50,082 nucleotides of DNA from Muribaculaceae bacterium (GTDB lineage Bacteria; Bacteroidota; Bacteroidia; Bacteroidales; Muribaculaceae). Below are positions 33,428-40,440 of this stretch, piece after piece. Position 1 is the stretch's first letter; each line of letters begins with the position of its first letter. The stretch covers positions 1 through 50,082 of the forward strand of contig JAFUWD010000050.1 in the NCBI GenBank assembly GCA_017483645.1, written 5' to 3'. The translations under genes and the position numbers were made by a program. The notes under the pieces are model-generated. The model was not told the origin of the DNA. It ran no database searches and worked only from the letters and a program-made list of their open reading frames with translations.

Positions 33428-34771
33428 TTAAATTAAACCCACACAATACAAGAAGATGAGCACCACGGCCACAGGAGCCACATAGCGCAGGCACACGATG
33501 GTGTAGTTCTGCACATGGCTGACCAGGCGGCCACGGTTGGTCAGCTGCTCGGCAATGATGCGGCTGTCGAGGAACCAGCCCACATACACCGCTGTGAACA
33601 AACCGCCCAGCAGCATGAACACGTTGCTGGCGGCATAGTTAAACAAGTCGAACAGATTCATGCCCCACAAGGTGACATCGCTCAGCACATTGAACGACAA
33701 CGCGCTGGGAACGGCTATCAGCAGCGTGCCCGCTGCCGTCCAAGCGATGGCACGGCCGCGGCTCATGTGCCGGTCCTCGGTGAGGAACGTGATGGGAATC
33801 TCGCTCAGCGAGATGGTGCTCGTGAGCGACGCGAACAGCAGCAGCACGAAGAACAGCACCGCCCACACCGTTCCGCCCGACATCTGCTGGAAGATACTGG
33901 GCAGAATCTCAAAGATGAGCTTGGGGCCGGCCTCGGGCTGCATCCCGAAGGAGAATACGGCCGGGAATATCATCACGCCTGCCAGCACGGCCACCAGGGT
34001 GTCGAGCGTGGCGATGATGGCGGCGTCACGGGCCAGCGGAGCATCGTCCTTGAAATAGGAGGAATAGGTCACCAGCCCCGAGATGCCGAGCGTGAGCGAC
34101 ATGAACGCCTGCCCCATGGCATCGACCACGCCTTTCCAGGTGAGTTGAGAGAAATCGGGGCTCAGCAAAAACCGCACGCCGTCCATGGCATTGGGAAGCA
34201 GCAGCGAGTTGATGCAGAAGATGACCAACAGCAGGAAGAGCATAGGCATCATGATGCCCGACGTGCGCTCGATGCCGCGTTCCACACCGCGGCGCAGCAC
34301 CACAAAGTTCACCATCAGAAACACCAAGGTCCACAACACGCAGCGCCACGGACTGCCCACAAAGCCGCTGAAGATGTCGCTGTACTCCTGCGGTGTGTGG
34401 CCGGTCATGCCGCCACCGATGGCACGCAACAAGTACTCCAGCACCCATCCGCACACCACGCTGTAGAAGCCCAACGTCACCACCGCGCCCAGGATACACA
34501 CATAGGTGAATCGGTAGACCGACGAACCGGGCGACAACTGCAGTAGCGCACCCTTCATGTTTTTGTGCGTCGAGCGGCCGATGATGAACTCACCCAGCAT
34601 CACCGGAACGCCCAGCAATGCCACGCACACGATATAGACAAGGATAAACGCTCCACCGCCATTCTGACCGGCCTCATAGGGGAAGCGCCATATATTGCCC
34701 AAACCCACCGCCGAGCCCACCGTGGCGGCGATGGCTCCCATGCGGGTGGCAAAACTTGCACGTTTATTCAT
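33428..34771 (-). CDS. Sodium-dependent transporter, NSS/SNF family, paralogue 1
   Basis: A 447-residue inner-membrane transporter of the neurotransmitter:sodium symporter fold with about 11-12 helices. The N-terminal GSAVGLGNIWRFPYEAG is the family signature that forms part of the sodium and substrate site in helix 1; GVPVMLGEFIIGRSTHKN follows. Bacterial members mostly import amino acids or related amines with sodium. Length is shorter than the eukaryotic ones and normal for bacterial homologues. It lies directly downstream of paralogue 2 (34865-36211) with a -7 element of its own at 34810-34817, and upstream of the ADP-ribosylglycohydrolase gene. Confidence 0.92.
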   Translation of the reverse strand: MNKRASFATRMGAIAATVGSAVGLGNIWRFPYEAGQNGGGAFILVYIVCVALLGVPVMLGEFIIGRSTHKNMKGALLQLSPGSSVYRFTYVCILGAVVTLGFYSVVCGWVLEYLLRAIGGGMTGHTPQEYSDIFSGFVGSPWRCVLWTLVFLMVNFVVLRRGVERGIERTSGIMMPMLFLLLVIFCINSLLLPNAMDGVRFLLSPDFSQLTWKGVVDAMGQAFMSLTLGISGLVTYSSYFKDDAPLARDAAIIATLDTLVAVLAGVMIFPAVFSFGMQPEAGPKLIFEILPSIFQQMSGGTVWAVLFFVLLLFASLTSTISLSEIPITFLTEDRHMSRGRAIAWTAAGTLLIAVPSALSFNVLSDVTLWGMNLFDLFNYAASNVFMLLGGLFTAVYVGWFLDSRIIAEQLTNRGRLVSHVQNYTIVCLRYVAPVAVVLIFLYCVGLI

Positions 34772-34809
34772 TTTTGCCTCAATTTCTTTTGAAATCGTAA
34801 AATTTTCGG

Positions 34810-34817
34810 CAAATTTA
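34810..34817 (-). promoter_or_regulatory. -7 element TAAATTTG for NSS paralogue 1
   Basis: Minus-strand TAAATTTG, exact consensus, 39 nt before the ATG at 34771, inside the 93-bp gap between the two transporter genes. Confidence 0.6.
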
Positions 34818-34864
34818 GCAACAATCCGTCACATTCACAACAGATGGCGCCGAAAATTTTCACA

Positions 34865-36211
34865 CTACCGCCACAGCAGGCCGTAAAGGAAAACCACCAC
34901 GATGGCAGCCGGTGCCACATAGCGCAGGCAGAACACCAGCGGACGCATCACGCGCACTGTGCGGGTACCATGGTTGGTGAGCTGGTCACGCACCAAGCCC
35001 CGGTCGAGCACCCACCCCACCAGCAGTGAGAAGAAGATGCCGCCCACGGGCAGCAGCACGTTGGACGACACATAGTCGAACAACTCGAACAGGGTCATGC
35101 CGAACACCGTGGCCTCGCTCAGCACCCCGAACGACAACGCGCACAGTGTGCCCAGCACCATGGCAATGCCGGTGTTAAGTATCGAAGCGCGGTTGCGGCT
35201 CATGCCCCACTCCTCGCTGAAGAACGCGATGGAAATCTCGCTCATGGAAATTGTGCTGGTGATGGATGCCACAAAGAGCAGCGCGAACAGGAGTACCGCC
35301 CAAACCGGTCCGCCGGGCATCTGCTCAAAGATGGCGGGCAACACCTCGAAAAGCAGTTTAGGGCCAGCCTCGGGGCGCATGTCGTAGGAAAAAACTGCGG
35401 GAAATATCATCAGCCCGGCAAGAATTGCCACCACCGTGTCGAGCACCCCCACAATGGTGGCGTTGCGCACCAGCGAGTCGCTGTCCTTGAAATAAGACGC
35501 ATAGGTGAGCAGACACGACAAGCCCAGCGACAACGAGAAGAACGCCTGGCCCATGGCACCTATGGCCACACGCGGAGTTATCTGCGAGAAATCGGGGGTG
35601 AACAGAAACCGCACACCCCGCTCGGCGCCGGGCAGCGTCAACCCGTTCACGCAAAACACCACCAGCAGCACGGCAAGCAACGGCATCAACACATTGCTCA
35701 CGCGCTCTATGCCTCGTTTCAGCCCACGGCGGAGCACCACATAGTTCAAAGCAAGGAACAGCAGCGTCCACAGCACACAGCGCCACGGGTTTTGCACAAA
35801 ACGGGCAAACATCTGCTCATATTCGGACGGCGTATGCCCGTGAAGCAAGCCGCGCACCGAAAGCTGCAGATACTCCACTATCCAGCCACACACCACGCTG
35901 TAGAAGCTGATTATCATCAGCGATGCCAGAATACAAACGTAAGAAAACCAGTGCAGCTTGTGACGGGGAGCCAGCTCGCGCAAGGCACCGCGCACGTTCT
36001 TGTGCGTGGAACGCCCTATCACAAATTCGGCCACAATCACCGGGATGCCCATCAGCAACACACACGCCACATACACCAGCAAGAAAGCGCCGCCGCCATG
36101 CACGCCGGCCTCATAGGGGAAGCGCCAAATGTTGCCCAGCCCCACGGCCGAACCCACCGTGGCTGCTATAGCACCCATGCGGGTGGCAAATATCGCTCGT
36201 TCACTTTTCAT
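34865..36211 (-). CDS. Sodium-dependent transporter, NSS/SNF family, paralogue 2
   Basis: A 448-residue symporter closely similar to the neighbouring gene: FATRMGAIAATVGSAVGLGN starts both, and PEAGPKLLFEVLP, TSTISMSEISIAF and GIFFSLLVGWVLDR have direct counterparts. The sodium-site signature GSAVGLGNIWRFPYEAG is intact. It should import a small amino acid or amine with sodium. The substitutions between the two copies are spread through the protein and suggest different substrates after tandem duplication. A probable 33-residue one-helix protein is encoded 37 nt upstream and may be its small subunit. Confidence 0.92.
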   Translation of the reverse strand: MKSERAIFATRMGAIAATVGSAVGLGNIWRFPYEAGVHGGGAFLLVYVACVLLMGIPVIVAEFVIGRSTHKNVRGALRELAPRHKLHWFSYVCILASLMIISFYSVVCGWIVEYLQLSVRGLLHGHTPSEYEQMFARFVQNPWRCVLWTLLFLALNYVVLRRGLKRGIERVSNVLMPLLAVLLVVFCVNGLTLPGAERGVRFLFTPDFSQITPRVAIGAMGQAFFSLSLGLSCLLTYASYFKDSDSLVRNATIVGVLDTVVAILAGLMIFPAVFSYDMRPEAGPKLLFEVLPAIFEQMPGGPVWAVLLFALLFVASITSTISMSEISIAFFSEEWGMSRNRASILNTGIAMVLGTLCALSFGVLSEATVFGMTLFELFDYVSSNVLLPVGGIFFSLLVGWVLDRGLVRDQLTNHGTRTVRVMRPLVFCLRYVAPAAIVVVFLYGLLWR

Positions 36212-36248
36212 CAGTCTTCAATTCTCGCATGGGCCAGGCATCAGTGGC

Positions 36249-36350
36249 TCACCACACCAGCAGCAGCAAGGCGAGCACCGCCACAACGAGCAGTGTGCCC
36301 ACGCGCTGGTGGCGCGTCATCTCCAGGTGCCTTCTTATGCTTTCCTTCAC
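36249..36350 (-). CDS. Probable 33-aa single-helix membrane protein heading the NSS unit
   Basis: A short ORF with GTG start at 36350: a basic N-terminal half (KESIRRHLEMTRHQRVG) followed by one hydrophobic helix (TLLVVAVLALLLLVW) to the stop at 36249. An exact -7 element lies at 36372-36379, so the expected transcript starts about 15 nt before this GTG and the ORF is the first coding sequence in the unit. Some bacterial NSS transporters (for example MetP) work with a one-helix small subunit (MetS) encoded next to them; this would be a candidate of that kind, without detectable sequence similarity that I can claim. An in-frame TAG directly upstream excludes a longer reading. Confidence 0.5.
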   Translation of the reverse strand: MKESIRRHLEMTRHQRVGTLLVVAVLALLLLVW

Positions 36351-36371
36351 TGTCTTTTTCTATTTTATGGA

Positions 36372-36379
36372 CAAAATTA
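36372..36379 (-). promoter_or_regulatory. -7 element TAATTTTG for the NSS unit
   Basis: Minus-strand TAATTTTG, exact consensus, 22 nt before the GTG of the 33-aa ORF and 161 nt before the transporter ATG. Confidence 0.6.
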
Positions 36380-36453
36380 CTAATCATCGTTCATTTTGCC
36401 CCACTTTTTCTCATTTTTTTCATCTTCCATGCATCACAATCACCAAAATTGAG

Positions 36454-36461
36454 TAATTTTG
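36454..36461 (+). promoter_or_regulatory. -7 element TAATTTTG for the VanZ-like gene
   Basis: Exact consensus 43 nt before the ATG at 36504, divergent from the NSS promoter. Confidence 0.6.
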
Positions 36462-36503
36462 CCGTGTAAAACAAGTTCGTATTATTAACCTTCCAGTAAT
36501 GGC

Positions 36504-36986
36504 ATGAAGAGTTTTCTCAGACAAATCCCCGTCGGCGTGCCGTCGCTCATCATAACAGCCCTTGTCATTTATTTGTCGCTGGCCCATGACCCGTTCCACA
36601 CCAGCGAGTTGCCCCTTTTCCCGGGTGCCGACAAGTGGGCTCACGTGGTCATGTATATCGCGGTGACTGCGGTTTATATGCTGGATTACGCAAAACACAA
36701 ATTGCCGCACCATCCCAAACTTAACGTCGACCTGGCCCTCACGTCAAGTGCCAGCGTGCTGGGACTGCTCATGGAGGTGGGCCAACTCATCATGCACAAC
36801 GGCAGGGGATTTGAATGGGCCGACTGGACTGCCGACACCATGGGAGCCATCATCGGGCTGCTGCTCGTCAGGTATTGGTTCATGCACCACTTCCGCACCT
36901 ATTTTCTGGGGCGCCGGCACCATGCGCACCACGCATTTGCCAGGCGGCGCAAGCGGTCGCACCGTCACTCGCGCCACAGCCATTAA
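36504..36986 (+). CDS. VanZ-like membrane protein
   Basis: A 160-residue inner-membrane protein with about four transmembrane helices: PSLIITALVIYLSLA, the conserved VanZ block FPGADKWAHVVMYIAVTAVY, LALTSSASVLGLLMEVGQL, and ADTMGAIIGLLLVRYWF. The KWAHVVMY and EWADWTADTMGAIIG motifs are typical of the VanZ family, which includes a teicoplanin-resistance accessory protein; in most bacteria the function is unknown. The C-terminal tail is a striking His/Arg-rich stretch (RRHHAHHAFARRRKRSHRHS) that could bind metal or nucleic acid/phospholipid surfaces. Single-gene unit with its own promoter. Confidence 0.82.
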   Translation: MKSFLRQIPVGVPSLIITALVIYLSLAHDPFHTSELPLFPGADKWAHVVMYIAVTAVYMLDYAKHKLPHHPKLNVDLALTSSASVLGLLMEVGQLIMHNGRGFEWADWTADTMGAIIGLLLVRYWFMHHFRTYFLGRRHHAHHAFARRRKRSHRHSRHSH

Positions 36987-37083
36987 GCCCAAGATTCATA
37001 AAAACGACCCATTCTGGCCCTGAAGACCGATTGGGGCTAAAACTTTTTCCGTGCAGGATAGCTCAAATTCCGAAAAATATCAC

Positions 37084-37091
37084 TACTTTTG
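37084..37091 (+). promoter_or_regulatory. -7 element TACTTTTG for the methyltransferase gene
   Basis: Exact consensus, 28 nt before the ATG at 37119. Confidence 0.6.
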
Positions 37092-37118
37092 TCAAAATCA
37101 AACAAAAGGAGGTGAATC

Positions 37119-38279
37119 ATGCTTTTTTCCGAACACATCCGCACACTGCGCAAGCAGCAGGGCATCATGCAGCGAGAGCTTGCCAAGGCCATCGGCGTGG
37201 ACATTCCCATGTACTGCCGTTATGAGCATGGCGAGCGCCGGCCAAAACGGGCACAAGTGGTGAAACTGGCCAAGAAATTCAAAGTCGACCCCGACGAGCT
37301 GGTGGCACTGTGGCTGGCCGAAGAAGCGTGGAGCGACATCGCGCACGACCCCATGGCCGACCGTGCAAGCCAGCTGCTGCTGGAACAATTAGGCGCCGGA
37401 GGCACAGCCGCCACACCCCAACCCGTGGCTCCCGCCAAACAAGCCCCCCAAGCCCAAGCACCCGAGGTGAACCCACTGGTGCTGCGAGCCATGGAACTGC
37501 CGGCAAGCCAGCGCACACTGGTGGCAAACCTCGACGACAACCCCATGCCGCACTATGTGCAGGGCGACGCCCTGACGGTGATGCGCTCCATCGAGGACGA
37601 GAGCATCGATTGCATCGTCACCACACCGCCCTATTGGAACCTGCGCAAATACAACACCGAGAGCATCAAGGCACGCACCCTGCAACAATTCACCGAGCAG
37701 TTGCTCACGGTCATGGCCGAGGCACACCGAGTGCTCAAGCCGCAAGGATCGTTATGGCTCAATCTGGCCGACTTCTACGAAAACCGCGCCATGCAGGCAC
37801 TGCCCTGGCGGGTGGCCATCAGCATGATGGACTTGCAGGGATGGATCATGCGCAACGATGTGGTCTGGAACAAGCCCATGGGCACCTTTGACAGCGCCGT
37901 CGACCACTTGCGCAATGTTCACGAATTTTTGTTCCATTTTGTCAAATCACCCGATTATTACTGCGACGAAGATGCGTGGCGACGCGACTATGGCATTGTG
38001 AGTCACAGCGTGGAAATCATGCCGGCCGACGTGTGGGACATCGCACCCGAAAAGAGTGAAATCGAGCGCTATCGGGTGGCCCCCGAGCGGTTGTGCCGGC
38101 TGCCCATTGCCGTCACCTGCCCGCGGCACGGCATCGTGCTCGACCCGTTCTGCGGCACAGGCACCACCTGCAAAGTGGCCTACGACCTTGACCGCCGGTC
38201 GATTGGCATCGACGTGAACGGCGACAGGCTCGAACGAGCCCGCCGCCGCATAGAGCAAAAATCGCTCAGTCTATTTTAA
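37119..38279 (+). CDS. DNA methyltransferase (N4-C/N6-A, beta-type order) with N-terminal XRE helix-turn-helix
   Basis: A 386-residue fusion. Residues 1-66 are a helix-turn-helix of the XRE type (IRTLRKQQGIMQRELAKAIG, then YEHGERRPKRAQVVKLAKKF). A Pro/Ala/Gln linker (about 88-117) follows. Residues about 140-386 are a DNA amino-methyltransferase with motif IV TTPPYWNLR before motif I DPFCGTGTTC and a C-terminal SIGIDVNGDRLERARRR; that order is the beta class, giving N4-methylcytosine or N6-methyladenine. No restriction endonuclease gene is in the vicinity, so it is a solitary methylase, perhaps regulating itself or other genes through its HTH. Its stop overlaps the convergent GntR gene by 9 nt. 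Confidence 0.88.
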   Translation: MLFSEHIRTLRKQQGIMQRELAKAIGVDIPMYCRYEHGERRPKRAQVVKLAKKFKVDPDELVALWLAEEAWSDIAHDPMADRASQLLLEQLGAGGTAATPQPVAPAKQAPQAQAPEVNPLVLRAMELPASQRTLVANLDDNPMPHYVQGDALTVMRSIEDESIDCIVTTPPYWNLRKYNTESIKARTLQQFTEQLLTVMAEAHRVLKPQGSLWLNLADFYENRAMQALPWRVAISMMDLQGWIMRNDVVWNKPMGTFDSAVDHLRNVHEFLFHFVKSPDYYCDEDAWRRDYGIVSHSVEIMPADVWDIAPEKSEIERYRVAPERLCRLPIAVTCPRHGIVLDPFCGTGTTCKVAYDLDRRSIGIDVNGDRLERARRRIEQKSLSLF

Positions 38280-38630
38280 GTAGTCCTCGTAGAGGGCTTT
38301 CAATTCACCGGGGCTGATGCCCACGGCCTTGAGGCGACCCAAAAAGTAGTCCAGCTCGCCTTGCATGAGCGCGTTGCGCCGCTCGCGCACCACAATTTGC
38401 GCCGCATCGGCGGCCACAAAGTAACCCAGGCCGCGGCGGGTGTAAATGACACCCTGCTGCTGCAAGTACTCATAGGTGCGCGCCACGGTGTTAGGGTTCA
38501 CCTCAATCTCGGCAGCCATCTCACGCACCGACGGAATTTTGCCGTCGGCCGGCAATTCGCCGCTCAAAATACGGTCGCCTATATTGTCGGCTATCTGAAG
38601 ATAGATAGCCTTGTTCTCTTTGAAATCCAT
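38271..38630 (-). CDS. GntR-family (YtrA-type) transcriptional regulator
   Basis: A 119-residue repressor. ATG at 38630 begins MDFKENKAIYLQIADNIGD, the usual YtrA-type start; the open frame upstream of it overlaps the permease gene and is ignored. The winged helix is residues about 8-75 (KIPSVREMAAEIEVNPNTVA is the recognition region). There is a short C-terminal part without a ligand-binding domain, as in YtrA-type regulators of ABC transporter operons. It is third in the operon after the ATPase and permease genes and probably binds the AGTGTA-N12-TACACT palindrome at 40331-40354. Its 3' end overlaps the methyltransferase gene by 9 nt, tail to tail. Confidence 0.92.
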   Translation of the reverse strand: MDFKENKAIYLQIADNIGDRILSGELPADGKIPSVREMAAEIEVNPNTVARTYEYLQQQGVIYTRRGLGYFVAADAAQIVVRERRNALMQGELDYFLGRLKAVGISPGELKALYEDYLK

Positions 38631-38659
38631 AGTCAATCGTTCATTAGGGGGGTGATAGA

Positions 38660-39475
38660 TTAGAGCACGCTGCGTGTCACCACATCCTTGCGCTTGAAGA
38701 ACACATAGGCAAGCACGGCGCACACCACTGCCTGAACAATGGCCAGAACCGTAAAAAACCATCCCACACCATCCACATGATTCACATCGGTGATATAATG
38801 CAGCCAGGTAGCGTTCATCCACCGGCCACAAAGAATCAAGACAACAAAGATTACTATGTCAACCGCTTGCATGACCACCATCATTTTGAGCCATGTGTAG
38901 CGCGGCATGAGCACGGCTCCCATGAAATAGGTTGCCATAGAAGCGGCAAGAGCCATTGTGAGCATGGTGCCAAAGGATATCCGGGCGTCATAGTTCGACA
39001 CACCGAAAGCATAATTGTACGGAAATGCCAAGAAGTTGATGGGGCCGGGAATCTCGGCCGTGGGAACCAGCAAGTTCATCAGCCCTATTCGGGTGAGGTC
39101 CGCCAACTGGGCACACAGCAAAAACACCAGCACACCGGCCACGCCGTAGACCAAGGCCTGCACAAGCACCTTCTCGAGGGCAGTGGCGGGCATCATCAGC
39201 AGGTCCACGCGGCCGCCTCGTGTCTTGAGACCGCTGAATGCCATGGAAGCCATGATACTGAACACGAATGCTGCGATGCAGTAAACCACCACATTGGCCA
39301 GCAATGTTACCGGTATCTCAAAACTGTGCGAAAACATCATGTTTCCAAAGGTCATCACTATGGTCAACCCCATGTAAAGACCCAGCGCCAGCAACAGCAG
39401 CGTCCTGCCGTTGACGGCTATTTCCTTGCGCAGCACGTTCAAAAACCGACGCGCGCTGAATACATTGTCTTTCAT
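38660..39475 (-). CDS. ABC transporter permease, ABC-2-like
   Basis: A 271-residue membrane protein with about six transmembrane segments (LLLLALGLYMGLTIVMTF, LLANVVVYCIAAFVFSIMAS, VLVQALVYGVAGVLVFLLCA, MLTMALAASMATYFMGAVLM, AVDIVIFVVLILCG, FFTVLAIVQAVVCAVLAYVFF) and a charged cytoplasmic N-terminus. The layout fits the membrane half of a YtrB/YtrC-type ABC exporter. It lies between the ATPase gene (10 nt gap) and the GntR gene (29 nt gap). Substrate unknown; such transporters respond to envelope stress or antibiotics in Gram-positive bacteria, which need not hold here. Confidence 0.85.
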   Translation of the reverse strand: MKDNVFSARRFLNVLRKEIAVNGRTLLLLALGLYMGLTIVMTFGNMMFSHSFEIPVTLLANVVVYCIAAFVFSIMASMAFSGLKTRGGRVDLLMMPATALEKVLVQALVYGVAGVLVFLLCAQLADLTRIGLMNLLVPTAEIPGPINFLAFPYNYAFGVSNYDARISFGTMLTMALAASMATYFMGAVLMPRYTWLKMMVVMQAVDIVIFVVLILCGRWMNATWLHYITDVNHVDGVGWFFTVLAIVQAVVCAVLAYVFFKRKDVVTRSVL

Positions 39476-39485
39476 CGTCTTGGTG

Positions 39486-40316
39486 TCATTTACGGGTAAA
39501 CAATTCTTTCATTCTCGCAGGTTGCGTGAGCGCAGCGTTGAAAAGCAACTCCATGTCGATGGGAGTCTCCAGGCCACTCAGGTTGGGCGAAACGGTGACG
39601 GGACCCAGCGGAGTGGACTGCACATAGAGGGCGTCGGGGACCACCTCCGAGCCGAAGGTGAGCCGCTGCCCTATCTCGCGCACGCCGGCATCGAGCAGCA
39701 CCTGGCTGCGGTCCACAATCACCACATGGTCGAGCAGGGTGTCGATGTCGCGCACCTGATGGGTGCTCACCACGATGGTGCGCTCGTCGGTCATGCTTTG
39801 GGCGATGGCTTTGCGAAACTGGCTCTTACTGGGAATGTCAAGCCCGTTGGTGGGCTCATCGAGCAGCAGCAGACTGGTGCCCGATGCCAGCGCGAAGCAG
39901 ATGAAGGATTTCTTTCGCTGCCCCATCGACATGGACTTGAGCGGCATCGCGCCGTCCATCTCAAAGATGTCGAGATAGGACTTCAGTGCCTCCATGCTGA
40001 ATCGGGGATAGAACGGAGCGTTCACCGCCACATAGCGGTTGAGTGACATCGAGGGCAACTCAAACTCCTCGGGAACGACAAACACGTCGGCAAGCGTCGA
40101 CGGCAACCGGCGCCGCACGTCCACGCCACGCAGCATCACTTGGCCGGCATCGGGTGTGAGCAGACCTGCCATCAGGTAGATGAGTGTGCTCTTGCCGGCA
40201 CCGTTCTTACCCAGCAAGCCCACTACCTGACCGGCCGACAGCGACAACGAGAAGTCGCTGAACAGCGGCGCGCCCTTGCGGCTGTAGCCAAATTGGAGAT
40301 TTTTGATTTCAATCAT
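39486..40316 (-). CDS. ABC transporter ATP-binding protein (YtrB-type)
   Basis: A 276-residue ATPase. ATG at 40316 begins MIEIKNLQFGYSRKG; longer readings run into the promoter region. Walker A is GLLGKNGAGKSTL (about residues 34-46), the signature is a variant MGQRKKSFICFAL, Walker B is LLLLDEPTNGLD, and the switch His lies in IVVSTHQVRD. The C-terminal 70 residues extend beyond the ATPase fold. It energises the permease encoded 10 nt downstream. The unit is led by a promoter at 40356-40363 with a GntR-type operator. Confidence 0.93.
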   Translation of the reverse strand: MIEIKNLQFGYSRKGAPLFSDFSLSLSAGQVVGLLGKNGAGKSTLIYLMAGLLTPDAGQVMLRGVDVRRRLPSTLADVFVVPEEFELPSMSLNRYVAVNAPFYPRFSMEALKSYLDIFEMDGAMPLKSMSMGQRKKSFICFALASGTSLLLLDEPTNGLDIPSKSQFRKAIAQSMTDERTIVVSTHQVRDIDTLLDHVVIVDRSQVLLDAGVREIGQRLTFGSEVVPDALYVQSTPLGPVTVSPNLSGLETPIDMELLFNAALTQPARMKELFTRK

Positions 40317-40330
40317 GATTTTAGTATTAT

Positions 40331-40354
40331 AGTGTACTACATAACTATTACACT
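40331..40354. promoter_or_regulatory. Operator-like palindrome AGTGTACTA-N6-TATTACACT
   Basis: Two inverted arms of 9 bases (8 of 9 complementary) separated by 6 nt, lying directly downstream of the -7 element and across the expected start of the ABC/GntR transcript. The position and GTGTA/TACAC core fit a YtrA-type GntR operator. Confidence 0.65.
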
Positions 40355-40355
40355 G

Positions 40356-40363
40356 CAAATGTA
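40356..40363 (-). promoter_or_regulatory. -7 element TACATTTG for the ABC/GntR operon
   Basis: Minus-strand TACATTTG, exact consensus, 40 nt before the ATPase ATG. Confidence 0.65.
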
Positions 40364-40414
40364 GATGGTTTTTCTCACCTATGCAAATTTTTTCGTCTTT
40401 TTTTAGAAAAAACT

Positions 40415-40422
40415 TATCTTTG
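40415..40422 (+). promoter_or_regulatory. -7 element TATCTTTG for the beta-galactosidase gene
   Basis: Exact consensus, 18 nt before the ATG at 40441, giving a very short leader; it also rules out the in-frame ATG at 40381. Confidence 0.65.
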
Positions 40423-40440
40423 CACATCAAAACCCAAATC

